Origin: Heracleum sosnowskyi
Lineage: Eukaryota; Streptophyta; Magnoliopsida; Apiales; Apiaceae
DNA length: 64,000 bases
NCBI GenBank assembly: GCA_030848705.1
Contig: CM061238.1
Span: forward strand, 58,319,133-58,383,132
Reading direction: 5' to 3'
Below, piece after piece: positions 34,516 to 45,384 of the stretch; within the stretch, counting starts at the first letter, position 1; the number at the start of each line of letters is the position of its first letter. A program made the translations under genes and the position numbers. The notes under the pieces were generated by a model. It had not been told where the DNA came from. It searched no databases and worked only from the letters and a program-made list of their open reading frames with translations.

Positions 34516-37500
34516 TCATCTTGGTCTTCTTTGAGGCATAGTCTTCTTCCCTCTCCTAGAGTTGTTCTCCTCAATCTGGACCTGTAGCCTTCTGTAAAAG
34601 ATCTTCTCTTCTTCATCTTGATCACCAAGCTTGGATTGCATGAACCTTAGAGTTTGATTAGATGCCTTATCCAGCTGGTCTTCCATCCTGAAGAACCTTC
34701 TGCAGTTGTCCTTAAATTCCATCATCCAGTAAGGTTGAAGATGGATCTTCTTTCCTGTTGAGGGCACTCTTAGCATCCTGGGAAGAGCCTCAGGCTTGTT
34801 CCAGCTAGCCTTTATTTGACATATCTTGGAGACCACCTCAGACTTGGCTGTTTTGGTGAAGCCAAAGTCTTTCTTCAAGCATCTAAACACTGTGAGTAGT
34901 GTTTGGTAGTCTTCTCCTAAAATTCTGTAGAGAGGCCATATTTGTTCTCTACCACCCTTGTATGTGAAAACCAATCTTTCAGGTAACTTTTGAGAAGCTG
35001 CAATGCCCCTTACTTCCACCAGGTTGTCTAAATCAAGATGTAAGCTGGATTCTTCCCTGATGTCAGCAATGTACATGCAGTCCTCTGGATTTGTAGGGGG
35101 TTTCTGAGATTGTGGCTTCCTCACAAATACTGGCTTTGCCTTGACAACCCTTTTCTTTGTCTTCATTGGTTGATCCTTTTCAAATAGGAACTTTGGAAAA
35201 TAGGCTTCATCAAATTCAATAGGCTCCTCCTTTGGCATGATTGGTTGATAATGAAAGTTGACAGGGTGTGCAGGGTCACAGGCCAACTTTCCTCCAATAG
35301 GTAGGTCAATAGGAATTTGATGTGCACTTGTTGTGGAAGGGGCTTGAGCAGTGTCCAGAGAGTCCTCTTTTTCAAAGTTCAGATTCCTCTTAGCTCTAGC
35401 CTTTGGTTGCCTTACACTTTTCCTTGCTGGTTCAGCTTCATTAGCTCCATCCTTGGCTTTTTCTTCCTGAAAGGTCTCTTCATCTTCAAGTGCTTGAGCA
35501 ACTGCCAATGCTTGCATTGCTGCCCTTTCAGATTCTTCAGCCTTGGCCTTTGCAAAATTTGGGTGACCAACCCAAATGCAGATTTCCTTGCTGTCCCTGT
35601 AGATGATGGCCCTTTGATTCCTTATTCTTGGATGATTGCTTTCCTTGCTCTCAATGATCAGCTTCCCTTGGACTTTGAACTCATCTGGCTTTGGAGCAGG
35701 ATAAAATATCCTTTCAATGTTCTTGCCTTTGGGTTTGGCAGGTGATATTGGAGACATCCCTCTTGCATCCACATTCTTAAAGCATGAAGATTGACCCTTC
35801 TCATTTCTTGAATCTTGAAAGATTCCATGCTGAAGGGGCTCTATAGCATAAGAGCTCTTGAACTGTGGCTCCATTTGTACAATCACCATTGCATTTGTTG
35901 ATGGCTGATCTGTCTTTGAAGATTCAATAATGTTCTTGAACCTTGCTTCTATGTTGGACCAGTGATCTTTGATTTGTTCTGCAAGTTTCATCCTCATAGA
36001 AGCTTCCTGGATCAGGTCAATACTATCCTTATTCTTCTTTCCAAACTCCCCCATTGCTAGTGGCTCCTGTGGCAGTGAAATGGCTGGGACCAACACCTTT
36101 GTGATTTGAATGTTTAGCTCCTTAGATTTCTCCCCCTTTTTGTTAGCATCAAGAGAGATGACTGGGAGTCCTTGAGCTGCCACTAGCTGAGTGAGTAGCT
36201 GAGTTTGCTTCTCCTGTTCCTTCTGCATTTGAGAAAGTGTAGCTTCCACCTTGTCCACTCTGGTAGAGAGAGTTTTCAAGGATGTAGCCACCTCAGGTTC
36301 CTTAGAGAAAAACCTGGTCATCTTGGACACAGTGAGAAGAGGGAGCTTTTCATCGATCATCCTGTAGTTAGCATCCCTGAGATTGCTAATGGAGTCCTTG
36401 ATTTCTGTAGCCTCAATCCTTGTCTGCATCATTTGTAGCCTTTGAATTTCCAGAGAATCCATGATGGCCTTGTAGAATTTCTTGTCCCTTGCATTTGCAG
36501 ACTCATGAGCTAGATAGGCCTCATTGTACTGCCTTGAGATAGCAGAATCTAGAGTGACTCTTCCATGCATACCCTGAGAAAGCCAGCCTGGTGTAGGAGG
36601 CACCACAGAAGTCCCAGTCTGTGAAGTGGTGGCCACCTGTAGATTATCAACATAGCTGTCCTCATCATCAGAAAACTCAAAGTCTCCACTTGCTGCAGCT
36701 CCTGGAGGTAGATTGGTCAAGGCATCCTTTGCTCTTTGCATTGATGCAGTAGTATGAATTAAGTTGAGTGACCTTTCTGCCTCCACATTGCCCTGTTGAG
36801 CCATAACTTGATAGGCTGGCACAGGATGAGTAAAGGTCTCAGGATCCAGGGAAATACTATCCAGAGTTTGTTGATAATGCTCTTGGAAAGTAAGTTCCCT
36901 TTCTCCCTCACTGACCTCCATTAACTCATTAGCAATGACTGCTTCCACCCTTATTGCTCCTGTAGTCCCTTCTCTCTCTCCACTCTTTTCTTGCATCATG
37001 GGCTCCCCATGGCTCACACCTCTCACACCCTCACCTTCACCTACTAAGGTGGTACTCTCAAACTCTCCTTTTGCCTGGCTGGAAGAAATAGCCAGCCTCT
37101 CACTCTCATTCTCTCCTTTTGCCTGGCTGCAAGCCAGCCTCTCAATTTCACTCCCTTTCAAACCTAAAAGTGTCTCAACTACCACCAGGTCATCTACACT
37201 AGTTGTGGAAACAACTAGATTTTCAATAAGGGGTGTAGAATGACCTATCAACGGAATGGTAGTTTGAACTGTCAACGGTATAGGTACCGTTGATGGAGAA
37301 ACACTTGTCAACGAAAGAGGCTGTTTCGTTGATGAAGTCAATAAAGCATTTTGGGAAAGTGAAATTACAGTAGAATCTGTGGTGATTGATTTGAGATTGG
37401 GGTCCACAGATTCTCTTGCAGTTTCAGAAAAACTTGGTTGATGGCCCAACAAATCACTTAATAAGTGATGATCATCAGCTTCAGAGTGGGGCTTCTCCAA

Positions 37501-38958
37501 GATTAGAGTTGGAGAATCAGGAAAAGATGTATGGATCATGTCCACATCTAAAGATTGAGTTGGTGAATTGGATGGAGATAAATCAAGATTAATGTTTAGA
37601 GAGTGGGACTGTAACCCCAGAGTAATAATAGGGGTTACATCAAATTGAATTTGAGAAACTGGAAGTGTTGCTTCCAGTGTGTGTGCACCCTGTGAACCCT
37701 TGGTCTTTTGCTTCACTCTCCTTTGGTATTGGGAAAATGTAGACTGTGGGCTTGAAGTGTCCCTTACCCTTTTGGACTGTGCTCTAGGTGGAGAGCTTGT
37801 TTCAATAATCACATCCTTTTGGGAGGATGCAATTAGACTTGTGTTTAAATCCATTTTACTCATTGTGCCTTGTTGGGAAGACACAATGGGGCTAGGCTGG
37901 GAAACACTTACCTCACCTTCCTTATTCTTGGGGTTTCTTTGATTTTCACCCCTTCCCTCACCTCTCACAACTCCAGACTCACTCCCCTTAGGTTGTGTGG
38001 TAGTTTTTACAACAGGTGCCTTTTGAGAAGCACCTGAGGTTGGCTTGGAGGATTTCTTTGATTTTGATTTAGTTGCTGGGGCAGGAGCCTGTTGGGTCAC
38101 AGCTACAGACTCCATAGCAACAAGGTTGGAGGAGACAATAGAAGTAACAGCTATACTAACAGGGATAGTAGTAGTTACCTCAATGATTGGCAGATACACC
38201 ACTGGAACATCACCATTGTAGTTCAGCCTCAGTATGTCTGTCAATACTCTCTTTTCTTGTACAAAGCACTCAAACCTGGCATTAGGGTTAGAGATAACTA
38301 ATGGTGCTGGACTAACATGATTAGCCAGCATCATCAGAAACCTTGCATAATAGATATTTTTCTTCCTATTTGCCTTATCACCCAACTTAGCACCAATTTC
38401 ATAAATAAGTTGGGTGCTAAAGTTGTAATATCTATCATTTAGAAGCATGGTTAGGAGAATTAACATAGAGTTAGTTAATGCATCAAAATTACTAATCTTT
38501 CCAGAAAAGACCTTAATGAATGCATCAGCTAAATAACTGTATTCCCTAACCAAACCTCTCCTAATTATTCTACCCAGATTATCAGTAGGCAAAGAGTAGT
38601 TTATAGAATTTAGCATGGTAGTTATTTCAGTGTTAGTAGGCAAAGCATCACAGTTATTATCAGGAATATGTAAACATGCTTGCAAAACATCAGAATTAAC
38701 TATGTACTCATTACCTTGGAGAGTGAATTGCAGAGTGCAATTTGTTCCACTATATTCACATGAGGTCCAAATTTCCTCAATTATTTCATTGTAGATTGGT
38801 GTAGAGTGGAACATTGCATAGCTCAACTTGCAATTCTTCATGAAATCCATCATTTTGAAGAAAAGTCTGTTCGGGTTTTCCTTTGCAACAAAAGGGATGG
38901 AGTTGTTCTTCTCATAGATGAACCCTCCAGCAGACATAAGCTTGACTATGGGTGCCAT
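34516..38958 (-). CDS. SireA third ORF (ORF3), 1480 aa, unknown function
   Basis: A single uninterrupted frame between pol and the 3' LTR, ending about 186 bp before the LTR. Residues 1-260 form a globular domain (EEIWTSCEYSG, NEYIVNSDVLQACLHIP, SNFDALTNSMLILL, KNIYYARFLMMLANH). Residues about 270-700 are low-complexity, rich in S, T, P and Q. Then come an acidic patch, a helical and coiled-coil region (about 850-930, TRVDKVEATLSQMQKEQEKQ), a basic/acidic linker, and a C-terminal domain (about 1300-1480, REQIWPLYRILGEDYQTLL). There is no signal peptide and no membrane span, so it does not look like an envelope protein although such ORFs are called env-like in SIRE1. The N-domain and coiled coil recur in the SireC third ORF. 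Confidence 0.85.
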   Translation of the reverse strand: MAPIVKLMSAGGFIYEKNNSIPFVAKENPNRLFFKMMDFMKNCKLSYAMFHSTPIYNEIIEEIWTSCEYSGTNCTLQFTLQGNEYIVNSDVLQACLHIPDNNCDALPTNTEITTMLNSINYSLPTDNLGRIIRRGLVREYSYLADAFIKVFSGKISNFDALTNSMLILLTMLLNDRYYNFSTQLIYEIGAKLGDKANRKKNIYYARFLMMLANHVSPAPLVISNPNARFECFVQEKRVLTDILRLNYNGDVPVVYLPIIEVTTTIPVSIAVTSIVSSNLVAMESVAVTQQAPAPATKSKSKKSSKPTSGASQKAPVVKTTTQPKGSESGVVRGEGRGENQRNPKNKEGEVSVSQPSPIVSSQQGTMSKMDLNTSLIASSQKDVIIETSSPPRAQSKRVRDTSSPQSTFSQYQRRVKQKTKGSQGAHTLEATLPVSQIQFDVTPIITLGLQSHSLNINLDLSPSNSPTQSLDVDMIHTSFPDSPTLILEKPHSEADDHHLLSDLLGHQPSFSETARESVDPNLKSITTDSTVISLSQNALLTSSTKQPLSLTSVSPSTVPIPLTVQTTIPLIGHSTPLIENLVVSTTSVDDLVVVETLLGLKGSEIERLACSQAKGENESERLAISSSQAKGEFESTTLVGEGEGVRGVSHGEPMMQEKSGEREGTTGAIRVEAVIANELMEVSEGERELTFQEHYQQTLDSISLDPETFTHPVPAYQVMAQQGNVEAERSLNLIHTTASMQRAKDALTNLPPGAAASGDFEFSDDEDSYVDNLQVATTSQTGTSVVPPTPGWLSQGMHGRVTLDSAISRQYNEAYLAHESANARDKKFYKAIMDSLEIQRLQMMQTRIEATEIKDSISNLRDANYRMIDEKLPLLTVSKMTRFFSKEPEVATSLKTLSTRVDKVEATLSQMQKEQEKQTQLLTQLVAAQGLPVISLDANKKGEKSKELNIQITKVLVPAISLPQEPLAMGEFGKKNKDSIDLIQEASMRMKLAEQIKDHWSNIEARFKNIIESSKTDQPSTNAMVIVQMEPQFKSSYAIEPLQHGIFQDSRNEKGQSSCFKNVDARGMSPISPAKPKGKNIERIFYPAPKPDEFKVQGKLIIESKESNHPRIRNQRAIIYRDSKEICIWVGHPNFAKAKAEESERAAMQALAVAQALEDEETFQEEKAKDGANEAEPARKSVRQPKARAKRNLNFEKEDSLDTAQAPSTTSAHQIPIDLPIGGKLACDPAHPVNFHYQPIMPKEEPIEFDEAYFPKFLFEKDQPMKTKKRVVKAKPVFVRKPQSQKPPTNPEDCMYIADIREESSLHLDLDNLVEVRGIAASQKLPERLVFTYKGGREQIWPLYRILGEDYQTLLTVFRCLKKDFGFTKTAKSEVVSKICQIKASWNKPEALPRMLRVPSTGKKIHLQPYWMMEFKDNCRRFFRMEDQLDKASNQTLRFMQSKLGDQDEEEKIFYRRLQVQIEENNSRRGKKTMPQRRPR

Positions 38959-39498
38959 TGTTGAGTGAGATAAAGCTTCGAACTGAGTTGCTTGTTAGAG
39001 AGAGAAAGAGAGAGAAAAGCCTTTGGAATTTTTGAGAGCAGGAAAAAAAAATAAAGAAAATAGAATTTCTTAAATACTCCCCCAAAAATTCTCAGAAAAT
39101 GAGTCCAATAATAAAAGTAAATTACTGGATTGGCTTAAAGATATAACCGTTACTCTTAAAGTATTACCATGATTTATACTTACAGGGATGTATGCATAGA
39201 TCGTGGTAAAAGACGTGTCAGTTTTCAACGGTTCAGATTAAAAGCGCTAAATCAACGAATCAGAATTGGGCGTTTAAAGTCCCGTCTGTTTCGTTGATAC
39301 AGTTGTGTTTCATTGACATAAAAAGAGCTATCAACGAAACACCCAGAAAAATGCTAAGATTGTCAACGAAATGGTTTGTTTCGTTGGCATAGTTATTTTG
39401 AATTAGACAAAATTTTACTTTTTCCTGAGAAAGTTAAATCACAGAAAATCATAGCAAATTTCTGGCTGCATTATGACTTGCAAATATCTCAAAAATAT
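38959..39498 (-). other. SireA pol-ORF3 spacer
   Basis: A 540-bp noncoding spacer. It holds about seven copies of TCAACGAAA/TTTCGTTGA (39216-39385). A purine-rich run (AGAGAGAAAGAGAGAGAAAAG at its right edge) lies just upstream of ORF3. Confidence 0.7.
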
Positions 39499-42400
39499 TT
39501 AAGAGAAATTTAGCATACCTAGCTCACTTACTAATCTTGAGAATGTCGATTCATCAAGTGGCTTGGTAAAGATGTCTGCAAGTTGTTGTTCACTTGGAAC
39601 AAAATGTAACTCCACAGTACCATTCATAACATGTTCTCTAATGAAATGGTACTTGATGTCAATGTGCTTGGTTCTTGAATGCTGCACTGGATTCTCAGTA
39701 ATGGCAATGGCACTAGTGTTGTCACAGAAAATAGGAATTTTCTCAACTCTTAATCCATAATCAAGTAATTGATTTTTCATCCATAAAATCTGTGCACAAC
39801 AACTTCCAGCTGCAATATACTCAGCCTCAGCTGTGGAGGTGGAAACTGAGTTTTGTTTCTTGCTGAACCATGACACAAGCTTGTTTCCTAAGAATTGACA
39901 GGTGCTTGTTGTGCTTTTCCTGTCAATTTTACATCCTGCATAATCTGCATCTGAATAACCAATTAGTTCAAAACCAGATTCTCTAGGATACCAAATGCCA
40001 AGGTTTGGTGTTCCCTTGAGATATCTGAAAATCCTTTTAATAGCAACTAAATGGGATTCTCTAGGATCAGCCTGAAATCTAGCACATAGACATGTAGCAA
40101 ACATAATATCAGGTCTACTAGCTGTTAAATACAAAAGTGAGCCTACCATGCCTCTGTAACTTGAAATGTCCACAGATTTTTCCTTAGTATTCAATTCAAG
40201 TTTGGTGGCAGTGGGCATGGGAGTTTTGGCAGGAGAGCATTCCATTAAGTTAAATTTCTTTAATAAATCATGAATATATTTTGTTTGACTAATGAAAATG
40301 CCTTCATTAACTTGCTTCACTTGAAGACCAAGAAAGTAAGTTAATTCTCCCATCATGCTCATTTCATATTTACTTTGCATAAGCTTGGCAAACTTTTGAC
40401 AAAGTTTCACATCTGTAGACCCAAAGATTATGTCATCTACATAAATTTGAACAAGTATAGTAGAGCCATTCACAATCCTGTGAAAAAGAGTTTTATCTAC
40501 AGTACCTCTAGTGAAATGATTCTCAAGAAGAAACTGTGAGAGTGTGTCATACCAGGCTCTAGGTGCTTGTTTCAAACCATAGAGTGCTTTGAGGAGGAAG
40601 TATACATATTCTGGAAAATCATCATCTTCAAAACCAGGAGGTTGACTTACATAGACCTCCTCTTCCAATTCCCCATTCAGAAAAGCACTTTTCACATCCA
40701 TTTGATAGACTTTGAAATTGGCATGGGCTGCATAGGCTAGGAAAATCCTTATTGCTTCTAGTCTTGCAACAGGAGCAAATGTTTCATCAAAATCAATTCC
40801 TTCTTCCTGTGAGTAGCCTTTTGCAACTAGTCTTGCTTTGTTCCTTGTGACTATGCCATTTTCATCCATCTTGTTTCTGAACACCCATTTTGTGCCTATT
40901 ACACTCCTGTCCTTAGGCTTGGGCACCAGCTTCCAAACATTGTTCCTTTCAAATTGGTTTAGCTCTTCTTGCATAGCCAAAACCCAATCTGGATCTAGAA
41001 GTGCATCCTCAACTTTCTTTGGCTCATCTTGAGACAGAAAGCTGCTATATAGACATTCTTCTTGAGTTGCTCTTCTAGTTTGGACTTTTGAAGAAACATC
41101 ACCTATAATAAGTTCAAAGGGATGATCTTTAGTCCATTTTCTTGAGGGAGGTAGATTTGCTCTAGACGAGGTAGCTTCATGATCATGATTGCCTTGATTG
41201 GATATTTGTCCTTGAGAAACTCCCCCTGAGTTTGTTGTCCCTAAATGATCACTTCTTGAGACATTTCTATGACCTTCAACGGTATGACTGTTTTGGCTGT
41301 CAACGAAACGCTCATTTTGACTGTCAACGAAACCACCATCTTGACTGTCAACGAAATGACCATTTGGTCTACTAGCAGCTATTCTTTTCAATCTTAATGC
41401 AGCAATTTCATCTTCACTGCTGCTCTCATCTGTGCTAGATACAACAACTTTAGACTGTTTCTCAGTAGTCTTAACATGATTCATTCGATCTCCTTCCTCA
41501 TTCTCAAAAGAGAGACTTTCATGGAAACCTTCATCATAGAGACCTTGAATTTTGAGATCATCAAAAACAACATGTACAGATTCCATAACAATGTTGGTTC
41601 TGAGATTATAGACTCTGTAAGCTTTCCCTGCTGCATATCCCACAAATATTGCTTCATCTGCCTTTGCTTCAAATTTCCCCAAATGCTCAGCTTGATTTCT
41701 CAGAACAAAGCACTTGCATCCAAAGACATGAAGAAAATCCAATAGTGGCTTCTTTCTTTTGAGTAGTTGATAAGGGGTCATTCCCTTGGCCTGATTAATC
41801 AAAGAAATATTCTGAGTGAAGCAAGCTGTGTTAACTGCCTCAGCCCAAAAATAGGTTGGTAACTTTGATTCATCTAGCATTGTCCTGGCAGCTTCAATAA
41901 GTGTTCTGTTTTTCCTTTCAACTACACCATTTTACTGTGGTGTCCTTGCTGCTGAAAACTCATGCATAATACCATTTTCTTCACAGAACATCTTCATGCT
42001 TGAATTCTTGAATTCTGTCCCATTGTCACTCCTGATCCTTCTTACTTTCAAGTCAGGATGATTGTTTACCATCTTGATGTGATTGATAATGATTTCACTT
42101 GCCTCATCTTTAGAATGTAAAAAGAAGGTCCAAGTAAATCTAGAAAAATCATCAACAATCACAAGACAATATTTCTTCTTTGAAATAGACATGACATTTA
42201 CAGGGCCAAACAGATCCACATGAAGTAACTCAAGCTGATGGACAATTGATGACTCTGTCTTGCTTTTGAATGATGCCTTCTTTTGTTTCCCTTTTTGACA
42301 GGCATCACACAAACCATCCTTGGAAAACTCCACCTGTGGAATTCCTCTAGCAAGATCCTTCCTTACCAAATCATTCATAACCTTGAAATTCAGATGAGAT

Positions 42401-42870
42401 AATTTCTTGTGCCATAGCCAACTTTCATCCTTGCTTGCTTTGCTGAAAAGACAAGTGATGGTGTCTGGACTTGTGCTACTAAAGTCAGCAATGTACACAT
42501 TCCCTCTTCTGAATCCAGTCATTACCACATTGTTGTTTCCTCCTTTAGAAACAACACAGGCTTCTTTTGAAAAAGTAACTAAAAATCCTTTGTCACAAAG
42601 TTGACTGATACTAAGCAAATTGTGCTTAAGACCATCCACCAATGCAACCTCATCTATGATGACATTCTCTTTCGAAATCAAGCCATATCCCTTTGTGTAG
42701 CCTTTGCTGTCATCTCCAAAAGCAATACAAGGGCCAGCTCTTTCCTGAAACTCTGTGAGCAGGGTAGAATCACCAGTCATGTGTCTTGAACAACCACTAT
42801 CCAAGTACCAAAGATTCCTTTTGTCTCCCTGCACACAATGAAACCAAATCAAGTTGATTTTGGTACCCAA
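39499..42870 (-). pseudogene. pol: SireA pol (protease, integrase, RT, RNase H), one nonsense codon
   Basis: A single frame from 42870 to the stop at 39499, interrupted only by TAA at 41932-41934, inside the integrase core just before the catalytic glutamate. Protease WYLDSGCSRHMTGD; zinc finger WHKKLSHLNF and CDACQKGKQ; integrase acids in HVDLFGP, RSDNGTEF and NGVVERKNR; RT with WKLVPKPKDRSVIGTKW, MDVKSAFLNG and YVDDIIFGS; RNase H with STSTAEAEYIAAGSCCAQ, FCDNTSAI and the ADIFTKPLDE end. The linker between integrase and RT contains VDSQ repeats encoded by the TCAACGAA motif. Pol overlaps the gag end by 22 nt in a different frame. Confidence 0.93.
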
Positions 42871-45320
42871 GTTTCCTTGGGTCCTATTTTGTTAGCCTTT
42901 GCTTTTCCTTTTATATCATTTTTCACCTTGGGCTCAGATTGATTTAAATCAACTTTTACTCTTGGTGTTGATTTCTGATTGTTGCTCACATTTTCATTTA
43001 CAGCATGCATATTTGAAGGAGCACTCATATTATTCATATTCCATGGCATTTGTGGCATACTAAACATATTCATGTATGGATTAGGCACAAATGATATGTT
43101 AGCATATGGATTCTGAAATTGTGCACATGGAGCAAACATGTTAGGCATAACAGGCATTGTAGGCATAAGATTATTCATTGCAGGCTTGGGAATTTTCACA
43201 TTAGCAGTTTTCTTAACAGATTTGCAGTTAGTAGATAGATGACTAACACTTCCACAATTGACACAAGTCTTTCTAGGAGCATATTTATCAGGTGTGTAAT
43301 TGTTGTGTTTGTTAATTCCTACTTTGCCATTCCTGTTATTCCTTTTATTTCCCTTAGCCTCAATTTGAACATTCTCTATTTTATCTTTCAATTGCTTGTT
43401 GGACAAGTGACCTACATTAGCTCTCTCAACAGGCTTCTCAACTTTCTTTGATTTACTAGACTCACCTTGAACAAAGTTCTTGGTGACAGGACCATACTTA
43501 TTATTAAGTCTAGTGAGTTCATCTTTTCTTTTCTCTGTCAACGAAACACCCTGATCGGTTGATGGTTCATGTGTCAACGGAACATCGCATTCCGTTGACA
43601 TATCAACCTTCAACAAATGATCATTGTTGTTTGTTGACTCTGTTTCTGAATCTAAGGCTTCACAAGCATACCCTAGTTTCTCTTTGTTCTTTTTCCATGA
43701 TTGTTCACAGAAAGATTCCATACCTTGAACATTAATGATGTTGGTAGCAACATTCCTGGCATCTTTCCATTTAGCAATCACACTCTGTTCTATTTCTAGT
43801 TGTGTCTTAAGAATTTCTTCCCTTTGTAACACGTTCTCAAGTTCCTTCTTAGCATCCCTACTAACACATCTCATTTTCTCAAATTCAATGAGCTGTGCTT
43901 CTAACATTGCATTCCTATCACTTAAGAGCAAATTAGTCTCTTTAATTCTTGAATTCTCTTTGGTAAGTGATTTAAGAGTAACACGCAAATTATATAATAC
44001 AGTAGACATTTCATTTACTGCACTATCGCATTCCTCTTTAGAAAGCTCAGAAAGATTAGTAATTGTTACCTGGTTGCTTGAGGAGCTTGCTTCCTGCTCA
44101 TGATTGTTAGCCATAAGAGCCAAGTTGACATATTCAACATCATCATCAGAATCTTCACCATTACCAGCCCAATCATACTCCTGAGTCATGAAAGCCTTTT
44201 CCTTTTGCTTGAGAAGTTCAAAGTATTTCTTTTTATAATCAACAGGCTCAAATTTCCTGTTGCTCTTCTCAATCTTGGGTTTTCTGCAGTCTCCAGCAAA
44301 GTGACCAAGCATTCCACAATTGAAACATTTAGATTTAGACTTTTCAATCCGGTTACTTTTGTTAGGTTGAAAGTCTCTCCTTGGTGGCCTTGCTTCTGAG
44401 TTTCTCTTGAACTTGAACTTAGAGAATTTTCTTAACAGAAAAGCAATGTGTTCATCAATCTCATCTAAGTCATCCAAGTTGGCTGGTTCTGGTTCTTCTT
44501 CTTCTGTCATCTTACCTTTACCCTTGCTGACATCACTTCTACAACTAGCTCGACTAGTTGTGGCCTTTGCAGCTTCTTCAGTGTCATCTTCCAGTTGGTT
44601 CACAGATGCAATCAATGCAATGGATCCACCCTTCTTCTGTACCTTTTCAATTTCCTCATCTTGCTCCATTTCCAGCTCATAAGTCTTCAATGTTCCATAC
44701 AGCCTTTCAAGAGTGTAATCTTTGTACTCTTGAGTGTTTCTTAGAGAAACAGTCATAGGCTTCCATTCTTTTGGAAGAGCTCTTAGAAATTTAAGGTTTG
44801 AGTCCTTAGTTTGGTAGATTCTCCCATACAACTTTAATCCATTCAGAAGCTTTTGAAACCTACTAAACGTGTCATTTAGGGTTTCACCAGCTTTAAAGTG
44901 AAAGTGCTCATATTGTTGTATAAGGAGTTGCATTTTGTTCTCCCTTACTTGCTCAGTTCCTTCATATAGTGTTCTGACAGTGTCCCATACTTCTTTGGAG
45001 GTTGTACAGTTTATGACATTATCAAACATCTCTTGCTCCAAACCATTAAACAGAATGTTCATGGTTCTCTTATCTTTATGGATTTCTGCAAGATCTTCAA
45101 TAGTCCATTCTGAGACAAGTTTTGGAATTTCTACGTCAGGAGCATCATCTGGCACTCCAATTCTAGATGCAAACTTCATGGGAACGTGTGGACCTTTCTC
45201 AATGCAGTCTACATATCTCTCATCCATAGACATGAGATGTAAATGCATCTTTACTTTCCAGTGAAAGTAATTGTCCTTATCAAGAACTGGTATCTTCACA
45301 CCTGCATCCTTCTTCACCAT
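42849..45320 (-). CDS. gag: SireA gag, 823 aa
   Basis: Particle protein. The start at 45320 (MVKKDAGVKIPVLDKDNYFH) lies about 50 nt downstream of the primer site. The copia gag/UBN2 domain spans about residues 1-230 (WKVKMHLHL, ALPKEWKPMTVSLRN), followed by a first zinc knuckle CFNCGMLGHFAGDC near residue 330, a long coiled-coil region (about 420-560), a second CCHC CVNCGSVSHLSTNC near 686, a methionine/proline/asparagine-rich stretch and the conserved end KETWVPKST. It is much longer than the usual copia gag because of the C-terminal extension, as in Sireviruses. The frame is intact. The element motif occurs three times around 43538-43600. Confidence 0.92.
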   Translation of the reverse strand: MVKKDAGVKIPVLDKDNYFHWKVKMHLHLMSMDERYVDCIEKGPHVPMKFASRIGVPDDAPDVEIPKLVSEWTIEDLAEIHKDKRTMNILFNGLEQEMFDNVINCTTSKEVWDTVRTLYEGTEQVRENKMQLLIQQYEHFHFKAGETLNDTFSRFQKLLNGLKLYGRIYQTKDSNLKFLRALPKEWKPMTVSLRNTQEYKDYTLERLYGTLKTYELEMEQDEEIEKVQKKGGSIALIASVNQLEDDTEEAAKATTSRASCRSDVSKGKGKMTEEEEPEPANLDDLDEIDEHIAFLLRKFSKFKFKRNSEARPPRRDFQPNKSNRIEKSKSKCFNCGMLGHFAGDCRKPKIEKSNRKFEPVDYKKKYFELLKQKEKAFMTQEYDWAGNGEDSDDDVEYVNLALMANNHEQEASSSSNQVTITNLSELSKEECDSAVNEMSTVLYNLRVTLKSLTKENSRIKETNLLLSDRNAMLEAQLIEFEKMRCVSRDAKKELENVLQREEILKTQLEIEQSVIAKWKDARNVATNIINVQGMESFCEQSWKKNKEKLGYACEALDSETESTNNNDHLLKVDMSTECDVPLTHEPSTDQGVSLTEKRKDELTRLNNKYGPVTKNFVQGESSKSKKVEKPVERANVGHLSNKQLKDKIENVQIEAKGNKRNNRNGKVGINKHNNYTPDKYAPRKTCVNCGSVSHLSTNCKSVKKTANVKIPKPAMNNLMPTMPVMPNMFAPCAQFQNPYANISFVPNPYMNMFSMPQMPWNMNNMSAPSNMHAVNENVSNNQKSTPRVKVDLNQSEPKVKNDIKGKAKANKIGPKETWVPKST

Positions 45321-45370
45321 GGTTTCTGTTTTGGTCTTGATCTTTAAACTTCTTGTATGTTAGAAGCTCG

Positions 45371-45382
45371 CTCTGATACCAA
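45371..45382 (-). other. SireA primer binding site (tRNA-iMet)
   Basis: Minus-strand TGGTATCAGAGC two bases downstream of the 5' LTR end, the same spacing as SireB and SireC. Confidence 0.9.
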
Positions 45383-45384
45383 TT

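Noticed and set aside
35317..38301. Plus-strand frames of 69-142 aa under SireA ORF3
   Set aside because: They are antisense shadows of the 1480-aa frame, with no start context or family match.
34516..38958. SireA ORF3 as a true envelope gene
   Set aside because: No signal peptide, membrane span or cleavage-like region is visible; only its position resembles env.
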